Source: Flavobacterium sp. NKUCC04_CG (lineage in GTDB: Bacteria > Bacteroidota > Bacteroidia > Flavobacteriales > Flavobacteriaceae). From it: a stretch of 64,000 bases of DNA. The position numbers were made by a program, and so were the translations under genes. Numbering within the stretch: the first letter of the stretch is position 1; each line of letters opens with the position of its first letter. Shown here piece after piece: positions 9,140-18,867 of this stretch. The notes under the pieces were generated by a model. It saw nothing but the letters and a program-made list of their open reading frames with translations. It was not told the DNA's origin and ran no database searches. Where the stretch lies: NCBI RefSeq assembly GCF_019345525.1, contig NZ_JAHKRA010000004.1, forward strand, positions 184,126 through 248,125, given 5' to 3'.

Positions 9140-11140
9140 ATGAAATTAGATTCAAAGATTCCAAATGGACCTATCGATAAGAAATGGTCAGAATATAAAG
9201 ATCACATCAGTTTAGTAAACCCTGCAAACAAGCGTAATATCGATGTAATTATCGTAGGTACTGGTTTGGCAGGAGGTTCTGCTGCTGCGACATTAGCTGA
9301 GTTAGGATATAACGTAAAAGCTTTCTGTTATCAAGATTCACCAAGACGTGCGCACTCTATTGCGGCTCAAGGGGGGATTAATGCTTCGAAAAACTATCAA
9401 GGTGATGGGGATTCGGTTCATAGATTATTCTACGATACTGTAAAAGGTGGAGATTATAGAGCTCGTGAAGCAAACGTACACCGTTTGGCGGAAGTATCAG
9501 AAAACATTATCGACCAATGTGTGGCTCAAGGGGTTCCTTTTGCTCGTGATTACGGAGGTCTTTTAGACAACCGTTCTTTTGGTGGTGTTCAGGTTTCTCG
9601 TACTTTTTATGCTAAAGGACAAACCGGACAACAATTGCTTTTAGGAGCATATTCTGCTATGAACCGTCAAATCGGTCGTGGTAAAATAAAAATGTATAAC
9701 CGTCACGAAATGTTAGATATCGTGGTTGTTGATGGAAAAGCAAGAGGAATTATTGCTCGTAACTTGATCAGTGGTAAAATCGAACGTCATTCTGCTCACG
9801 CTGTAGTTATTGCTACAGGTGGTTATGGAAACGTATTCTTTTTGTCTACCAATGCTATGGGGTCTAATGCTACTGCAGCTTGGAAAGCGCACAAAAGAGG
9901 AGCTTACTTTGCAAACCCTTGTTATACACAAATTCACCCAACATGTATTCCAGTTACAGGAGATCATCAGTCAAAATTAACTTTGATGTCGGAATCACTT
10001 CGTAACGACGGACGTATTTGGGTTCCAAAGAAAAAAGAAGATGCTTTGGCAATTAGAGAGGGAAAATTAAAGCCAACTCAAATCGCTGAAGGAGATAGAG
10101 ATTATTATTTAGAAAGAAGATATCCTTCTTTTGGTAACTTAGTGCCTCGTGACGTGGCATCTCGTGCTGCTAAAGAGCGTTGTGATGCTGGTTATGGTGT
10201 TAATGCTACTGGAGAAGCTGTTTATTTGGATTTCGCTTCTGCAATCGAACGTTATGGGAAAGAGCAGGCGAGAATTCAGCATTTAGATGAAAACGATGCC
10301 AAATTGGTTTACAAATTGGGTCGTGATTTAGTGGAGAATAAATATGGAAACCTATTCCAGATGTATGAGAAAATCGTTGATGAGGATCCATATGTTACAC
10401 CGATGATGATTTATCCAGCAGTTCACTACACTATGGGTGGTATCTGGGTGGATTATAACTTGATGACAACCATTGAAGGATGTTACTGTATTGGAGAGGC
10501 CAACTTCTCGGATCACGGAGCAAACCGTTTGGGAGCATCGGCTTTGATGCAAGGTTTAGGTGATGGATATTTCGTATTGCCTTACACGATCGGGGATTAT
10601 TTATCTCAGGATATTCGTACAGGTGAAATTCCAACAGACCTTCCGGAATTTATAGAAGCAGAGAAAAACGTTACCGGTATGATTGATCACTTGATGAATA
10701 ATAAAGGAACGCATTCTGTAGATTATTTCCATAAGAAATTAGGGAAAATCATGTGGGATAAGGTAGGTATGGCTCGTAACGCTAATGGGTTGACCGAAGC
10801 GATGAGCGAGATTGCTGTTTTAAGAGAAGAATTTTACAAAGATGTTAGAGTATCGGGTAGTGCAGACAGCTTTAACCAAGAATTGGAAAAAGCATTAAGA
10901 GTAGCCGATTTCTTAGAACTAGGAGAATTGTTTGCTAAAGATGCCTTACACAGAGAAGAATCTTGTGGTGGACACTTCCGTGAGGAACACCAAACTGAGG
11001 ATGGTGAAGCGAAACGTGACGATGAAAATTTCGCATACGTAGCTGCTTGGGAATACAAAGGCAATCCAAGTGAATCAGTACTTCATAAAGAAGACTTGGT
11101 TTATGAAAACATTAAATTGGTAACTCGTAGTTATAAATAA
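9140..11140 (+). CDS. sdhA: Succinate dehydrogenase flavoprotein subunit
   Basis: The flavoprotein subunit, 666 residues from the ATG at 9140; an upstream in-frame TTG at 9134 is an unlikely start. [18 protein letters not shown] binds FAD, and [14 protein letters not shown] carries the histidine used for covalent flavin attachment. The substrate loop HPTCIP and the NRLGASAL segment of the C-terminal FAD contacts are present. It oxidises succinate to fumarate and passes electrons to SdhB. Length and sequence style match the menaquinone-linked Bacteroidota enzymes. Confidence 0.96.
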   Translation: MKLDSKIPNGPIDKKWSEYKDHISLVNPANKRNIDVIIVGTGLAGGSAAATLAELGYNVKAFCYQDSPRRAHSIAAQGGINASKNYQGDGDSVHRLFYDTVKGGDYRAREANVHRLAEVSENIIDQCVAQGVPFARDYGGLLDNRSFGGVQVSRTFYAKGQTGQQLLLGAYSAMNRQIGRGKIKMYNRHEMLDIVVVDGKARGIIARNLISGKIERHSAHAVVIATGGYGNVFFLSTNAMGSNATAAWKAHKRGAYFANPCYTQIHPTCIPVTGDHQSKLTLMSESLRNDGRIWVPKKKEDALAIREGKLKPTQIAEGDRDYYLERRYPSFGNLVPRDVASRAAKERCDAGYGVNATGEAVYLDFASAIERYGKEQARIQHLDENDAKLVYKLGRDLVENKYGNLFQMYEKIVDEDPYVTPMMIYPAVHYTMGGIWVDYNLMTTIEGCYCIGEANFSDHGANRLGASALMQGLGDGYFVLPYTIGDYLSQDIRTGEIPTDLPEFIEAEKNVTGMIDHLMNNKGTHSVDYFHKKLGKIMWDKVGMARNANGLTEAMSEIAVLREEFYKDVRVSGSADSFNQELEKALRVADFLELGELFAKDALHREESCGGHFREEHQTEDGEAKRDDENFAYVAAWEYKGNPSESVLHKEDLVYENIKLVTRSYK

Positions 11141-11192
11141 TATTGAGTATTAGATCTGTTTTAGATCAATATTCACTGTAAAAATTCGATAT

Positions 11193-11936
11193 ATGAATCT
11201 TACTTTAAAAATATGGCGTCAGAAAAACGCCCAAGATAAGGGTCAGATGGTTGATTATAAAATCAGCGGAATTGAACCTGATATGTCTTTCTTGGAAATG
11301 TTGGATGTTTTAAACAACCAATTGGTAGAGAAAGGCGACGATGCTGTAGCGTTTGATCACGATTGTCGTGAGGGAATCTGTGGTATGTGTTCGTTGTTTA
11401 TCAACGGGGAAGCTCATGGACCGGACCGTGGTATCACCACTTGTCAGTTGCATATGAGAAAGTTTAAAGATGGCGATACCATTTACATCGAGCCATTTAG
11501 AGCCAAAGCATTTCCAGTAATTAAAGATTTAGTTGTAGATAGAACTTCTTTCGATAGAATTCAACATGCAGGTGGATTTATTTCTGTAAATACTTCGGGT
11601 AATACTCAAGATGCTAACAACATTCCTATTCCTAAACACGATGCGGACCGCGCTTTTGATGCGGCTACTTGTATCGGTTGTGGAGCTTGTGTGGCTACTT
11701 GTAAAAACTCTTCGGCTATGTTATTTGTTTCTGCAAAAGTTTCTCAATTCGCTTTGTTACCACAAGGACGTGTTGAAGCGACAGAGCGTGTACTTAACAT
11801 GGTAGAACAAATGGATCATGAAGGTTTTGGTAACTGTACCAATACCGGAGCTTGTGAGGTAGAATGCCCGAAAGGAATTTCTTTGGAAAACATCGCTCGT
11901 ATGAATAGAGAATACCTAAAAGCTAGTTTTAAATAA
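11193..11936 (+). CDS. sdhB: Succinate dehydrogenase iron-sulfur subunit
   Basis: A 247-residue three-cluster subunit. Cys58, Cys63, Cys66 and Cys84 bind [2Fe-2S]. [11 protein letters not shown] (160-170) plus Cys225 fit [4Fe-4S], and Cys170, Cys215 and Cys221 fit [3Fe-4S] ([14 protein letters not shown]). It carries electrons from SdhA to the quinone site at SdhC. It is the last gene of the operon, 52 nt after sdhA, and a strong terminator follows. Confidence 0.96.
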   Translation: MNLTLKIWRQKNAQDKGQMVDYKISGIEPDMSFLEMLDVLNNQLVEKGDDAVAFDHDCREGICGMCSLFINGEAHGPDRGITTCQLHMRKFKDGDTIYIEPFRAKAFPVIKDLVVDRTSFDRIQHAGGFISVNTSGNTQDANNIPIPKHDADRAFDAATCIGCGACVATCKNSSAMLFVSAKVSQFALLPQGRVEATERVLNMVEQMDHEGFGNCTNTGACEVECPKGISLENIARMNREYLKASFK

Positions 11937-11960
11937 ATAAAACGGTTTGTTATATGTAAA

Positions 11961-11988
11961 AGCGAAGACCACGGTCTTCGCTTTTTTT
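11961..11988 (+). terminator. Terminator of sdhCAB
   Basis: A 9-bp stem AGCGAAGAC / GTCTTCGCT with a CACG loop, followed by TTTTTT. Confidence 0.92.
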
Positions 11989-12233
11989 GTTTAAATCACT
12001 CAGACTTTGAGGGAGTAGGCATAGGGCTTGATGAAATGGTGTGGCAGCTGCAAATAATGCTACACTGACGAGAATTAGTAAAGTATGTAAAAAACACCTT
12101 AAAAGGTTTGATAGTGCATTTTTCTCGCATATTTTAAATTTATTTAGACATATTGAGTAAATGGTTTAGCTGAAATTAACTTAAAAAGTATAAAAATTTA
12201 AGATTAAATTAGGGTTTTCGGGCTCTATTATAT
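11989..12233. other. Intergenic region without a recognisable gene
   Basis: AT-rich spacer between the sdh terminator and the next promoter. No conserved open frame, RNA or repeat was seen. Confidence 0.5.
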
Positions 12234-12241
12234 TATATTTG
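12234..12241 (+). promoter_or_regulatory. Predicted -7 box for the secreted protein gene
   Basis: TATATTTG, an exact TAnnTTTG match, 52 nt before the ATG at 12294. No good -33 element. Confidence 0.5.
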
Positions 12242-12293
12242 GCAGCCAAGAAACAAAACGTTTTTTATCGGTTTTAAAACCTCCAACTATCTT

Positions 12294-13112
12294 ATGAAAA
12301 AAATTACTTTATTGCTTTTATTCTTCTGTTTTCAATCTCAAGCCCAGTTTATGCATTTAAAAGTCAATCAGGAATCAGGCCCTGTTAAAATTACTTTTAT
12401 GGACGACACCGTGCTGTCTGGTGTTGCTAAAAACAACAAGGCAGATGATTTTATGCTTAGAGGACTATCGAGGCAAAACGATCGAAATGCGATGAAGAAT
12501 GCCAATATGGTAGCGGAAACCATTCAGTTTAAAGAGGAAGGCACAGATGAATTTAAGGTGTTCAATTCAAACCAAATTAAAAAAGTAAATTTTATATATA
12601 CTGATGGTACCCTATATTGGGAGTATTTTCGAATCGAGGTGGCCAAGTTGGATTTGGATACGTTTGAGACTAAAAAAAGCGTCTCCATGTTTTTAACTAA
12701 ATTAAGGGATGGGCATTTTCAGACTTATGGTTATGCGCTTTACAATAGCGGACTGTATATGTACACCTATGCATTTGTGAAAGTTATTGGAGAAGATTAT
12801 ACCGTTTCCTTAACTCAAAATACTTTGCTGTATTCAGACACTAAAATATTTAAAGTTTTGGATTATGTGGGAAAAGATTGTCCGGCTTATCAAAAGTATA
12901 TGAAAGCCGTTGATGCTAAGGGAGATTTGATTTTTAGAAAGGAATATAAAGAAGCTTTTAACGCTTTTAAGGAAAGCATGAAGGAACGCTTAGCAAAATA
13001 TTCAAAGGCAGAAAGACATATTAAAATTCAAGAAACCGTTGCATTTAATAAAATGAAAGATTTGTATTATATCGACTTTTTGGAGGGTAAATACGGGGAA
13101 TTGTGTCAATAG
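12294..13112 (+). CDS. Secreted protein of unknown function
   Basis: A 272-residue protein with a signal peptide ending QSQAQ at about residue 18. The family was not recognised. A first segment, GPVKITFMDDTVLSGVAK (about 28-46), resembles short beta-hairpin repeats in Bacteroidota surface or periplasmic proteins. The middle (47-209) is probably beta-rich, and the C-terminus (about 210-272) is helical and highly charged, ending DLYYIDFLEGKYGELCQ. The next gene encodes a shortened relative, so the pair arose by duplication. It is probably periplasmic or surface-exposed. Confidence 0.75.
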   Translation: MKKITLLLLFFCFQSQAQFMHLKVNQESGPVKITFMDDTVLSGVAKNNKADDFMLRGLSRQNDRNAMKNANMVAETIQFKEEGTDEFKVFNSNQIKKVNFIYTDGTLYWEYFRIEVAKLDLDTFETKKSVSMFLTKLRDGHFQTYGYALYNSGLYMYTYAFVKVIGEDYTVSLTQNTLLYSDTKIFKVLDYVGKDCPAYQKYMKAVDAKGDLIFRKEYKEAFNAFKESMKERLAKYSKAERHIKIQETVAFNKMKDLYYIDFLEGKYGELCQ

Positions 13113-13167
13113 AAATATTTTTTTGAATTTTTAAACGAATCTATTTTTTTAGTATTATAAGTATTTT

Positions 13168-13512
13168 ATGAGAAACCTTATTTTAGTCTGTATATTGTTT
13201 TTTTGTTCGCAATCGCATGCGCAGTTTCGCTATGTTGACCAGTTTAAAGTCGCAGGACCTGTAGTTATTACTTTTAAAGACGGTACCGTACAGAGTGGTA
13301 TTGTAAAATATCACAATCCGGGTAATTTGATTTCTAGAGACCAATACAAGTCGGCTTTTAAGGCTTTTAAATCAACAAAAAAACAAATCATTTCAGAGAA
13401 TAGGGAAACAAAACAGCTCAGTATTGGTGAAGCAACAACAAATTTTAGAATGAGGAAGGACCTTTACTATATCGCATTTTTAAACGATAAATACGCCGAA
13501 TTTTGCAAATAG
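13168..13512 (+). CDS. Short secreted paralogue of the preceding protein
   Basis: A 114-residue protein with a signal peptide ending QSHAQ. Its residues ~19-52 (GPVVITFKDGTVQSGIVK) match the start of the preceding protein. Its residues ~53-114 (AFKAFKS, then RKDLYYIAFLNDKYAEFC) match the end. About 160 residues of the middle are absent. It reads as an internally deleted tandem duplicate that has kept its frame, its signal peptide and a C-terminal cysteine. The frame is clean, so it may still be expressed. Function unknown. Confidence 0.7.
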   Translation: MRNLILVCILFFCSQSHAQFRYVDQFKVAGPVVITFKDGTVQSGIVKYHNPGNLISRDQYKSAFKAFKSTKKQIISENRETKQLSIGEATTNFRMRKDLYYIAFLNDKYAEFCK

Positions 13513-13543
13513 TTAAAAAAGAGAAATAGTCTTATTTTTTTTA

Positions 13544-13551
13544 TATATTTG
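13544..13551 (+). promoter_or_regulatory. Predicted -7 box of the methionine operon leader
   Basis: TATATTTG, an exact TAnnTTTG match, lies 18 nt upstream of the first leader-peptide ATG. The transcript should begin close to 13557. Confidence 0.6.
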
Positions 13552-13569
13552 AACCTTCAAACAAGAACA

Positions 13570-13641
13570 ATGAAAAACACTAGATTAAATATGGCAATGA
13601 TGATGATGTGGACTAAGTCTGCAGAGGTCGCTATTGCTTAA
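13570..13641 (+). CDS. Methionine-rich leader peptide 1
   Basis: A 23-codon open frame, MKNTRLN at the start, then Met-Ala-Met-Met-Met-Met-Trp (codons 8-14), ending EVAIA and TAA. Six of 23 residues are Met, five of them within six codons. It sits 12-13 nt after a predicted transcription start and 22 nt before a perfect terminator stem, in front of metH. This is the layout of an attenuation leader that senses charged Met-tRNA. Codons 18-20 overlap one arm of the antiterminator. The role is inferred from design, since such a peptide has no homology signal. Confidence 0.85.
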   Translation: MKNTRLNMAMMMMWTKSAEVAIA

Positions 13642-13673
13642 AATCTAACCCAGATATAAAGTTAAAGCCTCTG
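13622..13673 (+). promoter_or_regulatory. Antiterminator pairing of Met attenuator 1
   Basis: CAGAGG at 13622-13627, inside the leader reading frame just after the Met run, is the exact complement of CCTCTG at 13668-13673, the 5' arm of the terminator. A ribosome paused on the Met codons (13597-13608) would leave 13622-13627 free and allow antitermination. A ribosome reaching the stop at 13639 would cover it. Confidence 0.75.
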
Positions 13674-13694
13674 TAATTCAGGGGCTTTTTTTTT
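13664..13694 (+). terminator. Attenuator terminator 1 of the methionine operon
   Basis: A 10-bp stem AAAGCCTCTG / CAGGGGCTTT (one G-T pair) with a TAATT loop and a long T run. It stands upstream of metH with no gene between it and the first leader peptide. Confidence 0.9.
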
Positions 13695-13786
13695 GGTGTA
13701 AAGCGAGTGATAAACTCGATTTGGAGATCAATAAATATTCTTTTTACGGAACTTAAATAAGGGGAAATAGCATAGTAATAGAACAG

Positions 13787-13873
13787 ATGAATACATATAA
13801 CGCAAACAGAGGAACGATGATGATGATGATGTACATAATGATGTATATCCGATTTGTTGTATCCAAAAGTTGA
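13787..13873 (+). CDS. Methionine-rich leader peptide 2
   Basis: A 28-codon open frame starting MNTYNANRGT, followed by five consecutive Met codons, Tyr-Ile, two more Met codons and Tyr-Ile, then ending in SKS and TGA. Eight of 28 residues are Met. It lies between the first attenuator terminator and a second one. No separate promoter with a TAnnTTTG box was found in the 92 nt between the units, so it is probably read through from attenuator 1. Its last codons form one arm of the second antiterminator. Confidence 0.85.
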   Translation: MNTYNANRGTMMMMMYIMMYIRFVVSKS

Positions 13874-13917
13874 CGAGTAGTAATTTAAAAAACACTTTAG
13901 TTTAAGCCCTTTTGGAT
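13861..13917 (+). promoter_or_regulatory. Antiterminator pairing of Met attenuator 2
   Basis: ATCCAAAAG at 13861-13869, in the last codons of leader 2, is the perfect 9-nt complement of CTTTTGGAT at 13909-13917, which includes the 5' arm of the second terminator. Stalling on the Met codons (13817-13843) exposes this arm; finishing translation covers it. Confidence 0.78.
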
Positions 13918-13939
13918 TTTCCAAAGGGGCTTTTTTTTT
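13904..13939 (+). terminator. Attenuator terminator 2 of the methionine operon
   Basis: A 12-bp stem AAGCCCTTTTGG / CCAAAGGGGCTT (one G-T pair), ATTTT loop, nine-T tail, ending 18 nt before metH. Confidence 0.92.
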
Positions 13940-13957
13940 AATATCAAATAAAACAGT

Positions 13958-14989
13958 ATGCAAAAACCACCATCAACAGCAGCGACCGCACTTTATAAAT
14001 TATTGCGTAAAAACATCCTCATTTTGGATGGGGCTATGGGCACCATGATCCAAAAGCACCAATTTTCTGAGGCGGATTACCGCGGGCAACGCTTTGCTCA
14101 ATTTGAATATCCACTACAGGGAAACAACGATTTACTATCGTTAACACAACCCGAAGCTATTTTAGCAATTCACAGGCAATATTTGGAAGCAGGAGCAGAT
14201 ATCATCGAGACCAATACCTTTTCAAGTACCACAATCGGTATGGCCGACTACCATCTGGAACACTTGGCTTATGAATTGAATTTGGAGTCTGCTCGAATAG
14301 CCCGTAGGGCTGCGGATGAATATAGCTCAAAAACACCTTTAAAACTGAGATTTGTAGCCGGTGCGATGGGGCCTACAAATAGAACGGCGAGTATGTCTCC
14401 AGACGTTAACGACCCGGGATATCGAGCTGTAGGATTCGATGATTTAAGACTTGCTTATAAACAACAGGCGGAAGGACTTTTGGATGGGGGTTGTGATATC
14501 TTTCTCGTTGAAACCATCTTTGATACCCTAAATGCCAAAGCGGCCTTATTTGCGCTTGAGGAGCTTAAAGAGGAAAGGGAAGTGGATTTTCCAATTATGA
14601 TTAGTGGTACCATTACCGACGCTTCGGGTAGAACATTGTCTGGGCAAACGGTCGAAGCTTTTTTGATTTCAATCGCGCATATTCCCGTTTTGAGTATCGG
14701 GTTGAATTGTGCTTTGGGTGCCGATCAGTTGAAACCTTACCTAAAAACCTTGGGACGAAATACAAGCAGTGCTGTCTCTGCCTATCCCAATGCAGGCTTG
14801 CCCAACGCCTTTGGGCAATACGACGAAACCCCAGAAGAAATGCAACAATTGATGCGTGGGTATTTTGCAGATAACTTGGTCAATATCGTTGGTGGGTGCT
14901 GTGGCACCACACCCGAACACATTCGTTTAATTGCTCAAGCAGCTCAGAAATTTCAACCCAGACCGTTTTCTATACCCCATATTATTTAG
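13958..14989 (+). CDS. metH: Homocysteine S-methyltransferase subunit of split MetH
   Basis: A 343-residue homocysteine-binding TIM barrel equal to the first domain of cobalamin-dependent methionine synthase. It has [12 protein letters not shown] near 23-34, [13 protein letters not shown] near 79, and zinc-binding Cys251 (GLNCALGA) with Cys314-Cys315 ([10 protein letters not shown]). The rest of MetH is encoded by a separate gene 66 nt downstream, a split common in Bacteroidota. It transfers a methyl group from methylcobalamin to homocysteine. Expression should be controlled by the two Met attenuators upstream. Confidence 0.95.
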   Translation: MQKPPSTAATALYKLLRKNILILDGAMGTMIQKHQFSEADYRGQRFAQFEYPLQGNNDLLSLTQPEAILAIHRQYLEAGADIIETNTFSSTTIGMADYHLEHLAYELNLESARIARRAADEYSSKTPLKLRFVAGAMGPTNRTASMSPDVNDPGYRAVGFDDLRLAYKQQAEGLLDGGCDIFLVETIFDTLNAKAALFALEELKEEREVDFPIMISGTITDASGRTLSGQTVEAFLISIAHIPVLSIGLNCALGADQLKPYLKTLGRNTSSAVSAYPNAGLPNAFGQYDETPEEMQQLMRGYFADNLVNIVGGCCGTTPEHIRLIAQAAQKFQPRPFSIPHII

Positions 14990-15055
14990 GTCAATAAACC
15001 GACACAGCCATCGCTATTTTTAGGGATTGACTGCGCAAAAAAACAATCAAAAACA

Positions 15056-17728
15056 ATGAGTAAAGTAGCTAAATATTTAAAATTATCGGGACTAGAACCC
15101 TTGATCGTCACACCGGAAAGTTTATTTGTCAATGTAGGTGAGCGAACCAATGTTACGGGTTCTAAGCGATTCTTGAGATTAATACAACAAGAAAAATACG
15201 AAGAAGCCTTGGACGTTGCCCGTGCACAGGTTGACGGAGGTGCGCAAATCATCGATATCAATATGGATGAGGGCATGTTGGATGGGGTCTATGCGATGAC
15301 GAAATTTTTAAATCTAATTGCTTCGGAACCCGATATTTCAAGAGTGCCTATTATGATTGACAGCTCCAAATGGGAAATCATTGAAGCGGGTTTAAAAGTG
15401 GTGCAAGGAAAAAGTATCGTGAACTCGATCAGTTTAAAGGAAGGAGAAGTAGCGTTTAGACATCAGGCTAAATTGATTCGTAGATATGGCGCCGCGGTGG
15501 TGGTTATGGCATTCGATGAAAACGGGCAGGCAGCTACTTATAATCGTCGAATTGAGATATGTAAACGCTCTTATGATATCTTGGTTAATCAAATGGGTTT
15601 TGCAGCTGAAGACATCATTTTTGATCCCAATATATTTCCCGTTGCCACGGGTATGGAAGAACATCGTAGAAACGCATTAGATTTTTTTGAGGCGACAAAA
15701 TGGATACGTGCCAACCTGCCTTTTGTCAATGTATCTGGCGGTATAAGCAATGTATCGTTTTCGTTTAGAGGCAACAATTATGTACGTGAAGCGATGCATG
15801 CGGCTTTTTTATATCACGGTATTCAGCACGGTTTGTCGATGGGAATTGTCAATCCGGAAATGCTGATGGTATATGACGAGATTCCCAAAGATTTATTGGA
15901 AAGGGTAGAAGATGTGCTGTTAGATCGCAGAGAAGACGCTACCGAGCGACTGTTGAATTTTGCAGATCAGTATCAGAATGAATCGAGTGTACAACAAGAA
16001 GCGCCCAAAGAGTGGAGAAATGAAAGCTTACAAAATCGCATTACACATGCCTTGGTTAAGGGTATTGATGAGTTTATAGAATTGGATGTTGAGGAGGCCC
16101 GATTGTTAGCGGAAAAACCCATTCAAGTGATTGAAGGGAATTTGATGGAGGGTATGCGTGTTGTGGGCGACTTATTTGGTGCGGGAAAAATGTTCTTACC
16201 TCAGGTGGTTAAGTCCGCGAGAGTCATGAAAAAAGCTGTTGCTTATTTGTTGCCCTTTATTGATCAAGCTAAAGATGGGAGTTCCAATTCGTCGGGTAAG
16301 ATATTGATGGCTACAGTCAAGGGCGATGTGCACGACATTGGCAAAAACATCGTAGCCGTGGTATTGGCTTGTAATAATTTTGAAATCATTGATTTGGGAG
16401 TTATGGTGAGTCCCGAGCGTATTATTCAAACGGCTATAGAGCAAAAGGTGGATGTTATCGGTTTAAGTGGACTGATCACACCGTCTTTAGATGAAATGGT
16501 TTATTTGGCTAAAGAACTCGATCGATTAAAAATTGATATACCCTTGATGATCGGCGGAGCTACTACTTCCAGAGCGCATACGGCAGTAAAAATAGCGCCG
16601 GAGTACTCTTTTTCGGTGGTGCATGTGAACGATGCTTCGCGTGCAGTTGGGGTTGCGGGTAATTTAGTCAGTAAAAAGCAAGATTATGCCTTACAGATTA
16701 GACAGGAATATGCCGATTTGCGTACGGGATATTTAAATCGTGCTCGCGAAAAGGATTTTTTGAGTATCGCTGCTGCGCGAAAAAACAAATTACAGTTGGA
16801 TTGGACTATAGATAAACCGGTGGAACCGGCATTTTTAGGGGTGCAGACTATAGATGTCAATATTTCTGAATTAATCGATTATATCGATTGGTCGCCTTTT
16901 TTTAGATCCTGGGATTTGCACGGAAAATATCCAGAGATTTTAACGGATAAGGTCGTTGGAGAGCAGGCTCAGATTTTATGGGATGATGCCCAAGAGATGT
17001 TACAAGAAATTCAAAAAACTCAAATCCTAAAGGGCAAAGGGGTGTATGGAATTTTTAAGGCCAATCAGGTTAATGACGATGATATTGAGGTCTATGATCA
17101 AGAAGGGAATGTGTTGGATACCCTGCTCTTTTTACGGCAACAGCTTCAAAAATCCAAGGGCAAACCCAATGTTTCCTTGGCAGATTTCGTGGCTCCAAAG
17201 GCAAGTGGGATTTCCGATTATATGGGTTTATTCTGTGTGACAACTGGATTTGGAGTTGATGAAATCGCCGGTCAATATGAACAACAGTTAGACGATTATT
17301 CGTCTATTATGATTAAGGCGTTGGCCGATCGGTTTGCCGAAGCCTTTGCGGAGTATTTACACGCTAAAATCAGAAAAGAAATTTGGGGCTATGCGGCTGA
17401 AGAGACTTGGAATAACGAACAGTTGATTCAAGAACAATATCAGGGAATTCGCCCGGCCCCGGGATATCCTGCTTGTCCAGACCATCTCGAAAAAGAAACA
17501 ATCTGGAAGTTGCTTGACGTAGAAAAGAGAACGGGAGTGGTTTTGACAGAGAACCTTGCCATGTGGCCGGCTTCATCGGTTTCAGGCTACTATTTTGCCC
17601 ATCCTCAAAGTCGATATATCGGATTGGGAAAAATCAAATTAGATCAGGTAAAGGACTATGCGCAACGTAGAAATTGTACGTTGGAGTATGCTGAAAAATG
17701 GCTTGCTCCTAATCTGACAGAATTATAA
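15056..17728 (+). CDS. metH: Methionine synthase, folate/cobalamin/reactivation subunit
   Basis: An 890-residue protein equal to MetH without its first domain. In order: pterin-binding domain (about 20-290, [20 protein letters not shown]), cobalamin cap helices (about 320-410), cobalamin domain with [11 protein letters not shown] whose His426 is the lower axial ligand, and the AdoMet reactivation domain (about 590-890) with [12 protein letters not shown]. It takes a methyl group from methyl-tetrahydrofolate onto cobalamin and hands it to homocysteine bound by the other subunit. It lies between that subunit and metF in one operon. Confidence 0.95.
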   Translation: MSKVAKYLKLSGLEPLIVTPESLFVNVGERTNVTGSKRFLRLIQQEKYEEALDVARAQVDGGAQIIDINMDEGMLDGVYAMTKFLNLIASEPDISRVPIMIDSSKWEIIEAGLKVVQGKSIVNSISLKEGEVAFRHQAKLIRRYGAAVVVMAFDENGQAATYNRRIEICKRSYDILVNQMGFAAEDIIFDPNIFPVATGMEEHRRNALDFFEATKWIRANLPFVNVSGGISNVSFSFRGNNYVREAMHAAFLYHGIQHGLSMGIVNPEMLMVYDEIPKDLLERVEDVLLDRREDATERLLNFADQYQNESSVQQEAPKEWRNESLQNRITHALVKGIDEFIELDVEEARLLAEKPIQVIEGNLMEGMRVVGDLFGAGKMFLPQVVKSARVMKKAVAYLLPFIDQAKDGSSNSSGKILMATVKGDVHDIGKNIVAVVLACNNFEIIDLGVMVSPERIIQTAIEQKVDVIGLSGLITPSLDEMVYLAKELDRLKIDIPLMIGGATTSRAHTAVKIAPEYSFSVVHVNDASRAVGVAGNLVSKKQDYALQIRQEYADLRTGYLNRAREKDFLSIAAARKNKLQLDWTIDKPVEPAFLGVQTIDVNISELIDYIDWSPFFRSWDLHGKYPEILTDKVVGEQAQILWDDAQEMLQEIQKTQILKGKGVYGIFKANQVNDDDIEVYDQEGNVLDTLLFLRQQLQKSKGKPNVSLADFVAPKASGISDYMGLFCVTTGFGVDEIAGQYEQQLDDYSSIMIKALADRFAEAFAEYLHAKIRKEIWGYAAEETWNNEQLIQEQYQGIRPAPGYPACPDHLEKETIWKLLDVEKRTGVVLTENLAMWPASSVSGYYFAHPQSRYIGLGKIKLDQVKDYAQRRNCTLEYAEKWLAPNLTEL

Positions 17729-17812
17729 AATAACAACCTATAGTGGTTCATGTCGATTTCCTGATATAGGTAATGCGGTCGTGATAAGGCACTAATTATA
17801 AAGATAAAAAAA

Positions 17813-18769
17813 ATGAAAGTAACAGAACATATTGAATTAGCACAGAAAAAGGCCCGTTTTTCAATAGAAATTTTACCACCCTTAAAAGGACAGAACATAC
17901 AGTGTATTTACAATAATATCGAACCTTTATTAGAAGCTAAACCGGCCTTTATAGACGTGACTTATCATAGGGAGGAATGTATTTATAAGGAAAAGGAAAA
18001 TGGATTGCTCGAAAGGAAAATTGTCAAAAAAAGACCGGGTACTGTTGGTATTTGTGCAGCTATTCAAGAGAAATTTAAAATTGATGCCGTACCGCATATA
18101 CTGTGTGGTGGTTTTACAACAGAAGACACGGAAAATTTTTTAATTGATTTGGATTTTTTGGGAATTGAAAATGTGGTGGCTTTACGCGGAGATGCGATAA
18201 AAAACGAAACCTACTTTAGAGCAGAAAGTAAGGGGCATCACTATGCCAATGAGCTCGTTGCACAAATCAGCGATTTAAACAACGGGATCTATTTGGATAC
18301 GGAATTGGAGAACAGTCATGCTACCAATTTTTGTATTGGGGTTGGCGCTTATCCGGAGAAACACTTAGAAGCACCAAGTTTGGACGACGATATTCGATTT
18401 TTAAAACAGAAGGTCGATGCGGGAGCCGATTACATCATTACTCAGATGTTTTTTGACAATCAAAAATATTTTGAATTTGTCGAAAAATGCCGGACTGCAG
18501 GAATAGGGGTGCCGATCATTCCGGGTTTAAAACCCATTACTACTAAAAGACAATTGACACTAATACCCCATCGGTTTAAGGTTGATTTCCCGGAAGCCTT
18601 GGTTTTGGAGGTCAATAAGGCTAAGGACAATCAGGCCGTAGCGCAAATCGGACTAGAGTGGTGTAAGCAACAAAGTCGGGAGCTTTTAGAACACGGTGTA
18701 CCGCTTTTACACTATTATTCTATGGGTAAATCCGATTTGATTCAGCAAATTATAAGGCAATTGTTTTAA
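17813..18769 (+). CDS. metF: Methylenetetrahydrofolate reductase
   Basis: A 318-residue FAD-dependent TIM barrel that reduces 5,10-methylene-THF to 5-methyl-THF, the methyl donor for MetH. It contains FSIEILPP at about 15-22 with the catalytic glutamate, ALRGD near 124, GVGAYPEKH near 178, and the ADYIITQMFFDNQKYFEF segment near 204. It is the last gene of the metH-metF operon, 84 nt after the second metH gene. The three genes together form the methyl branch of methionine synthesis. Confidence 0.95.
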   Translation: MKVTEHIELAQKKARFSIEILPPLKGQNIQCIYNNIEPLLEAKPAFIDVTYHREECIYKEKENGLLERKIVKKRPGTVGICAAIQEKFKIDAVPHILCGGFTTEDTENFLIDLDFLGIENVVALRGDAIKNETYFRAESKGHHYANELVAQISDLNNGIYLDTELENSHATNFCIGVGAYPEKHLEAPSLDDDIRFLKQKVDAGADYIITQMFFDNQKYFEFVEKCRTAGIGVPIIPGLKPITTKRQLTLIPHRFKVDFPEALVLEVNKAKDNQAVAQIGLEWCKQQSRELLEHGVPLLHYYSMGKSDLIQQIIRQLF

Positions 18770-18789
18770 TTTTTAGGACTATTTTTTAT

Positions 18790-18836
18790 TTGCCCATCCG
18801 CCCATCCGCCCATCTGCGTATCTGCGTATCCGCATA
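18790..18836 (-). repeat. Degenerate 8-bp repeat array (inverted copy)
   Basis: Read on the minus strand: TATGCGGA, TACGCAGA, TACGCAGA, TGGGCGGA, TGGGCGGA, TGGGCAAA. This is the same octamer family as at 3085 and 36838, here in the opposite orientation between metF and the next promoter. Confidence 0.75.
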
Positions 18837-18843
18837 TTTTACC

Positions 18844-18851
18844 TAACTTTG
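18844..18851 (+). promoter_or_regulatory. Predicted -7 box of the nitrilase-family gene
   Basis: TAACTTTG, an exact TAnnTTTG match 16 nt before the ATG at 18868. Confidence 0.55.
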
Positions 18852-18867
18852 TTAGAAACGACAAAAA

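Noticed and set aside
13631..13963. A 110-codon minus-strand frame across the met leader region
   Set aside because: Its His-rich stretch is the antisense of the ATG repeats (CAT CAT CAT) in leader 2; the plus-strand attenuator explains the region.
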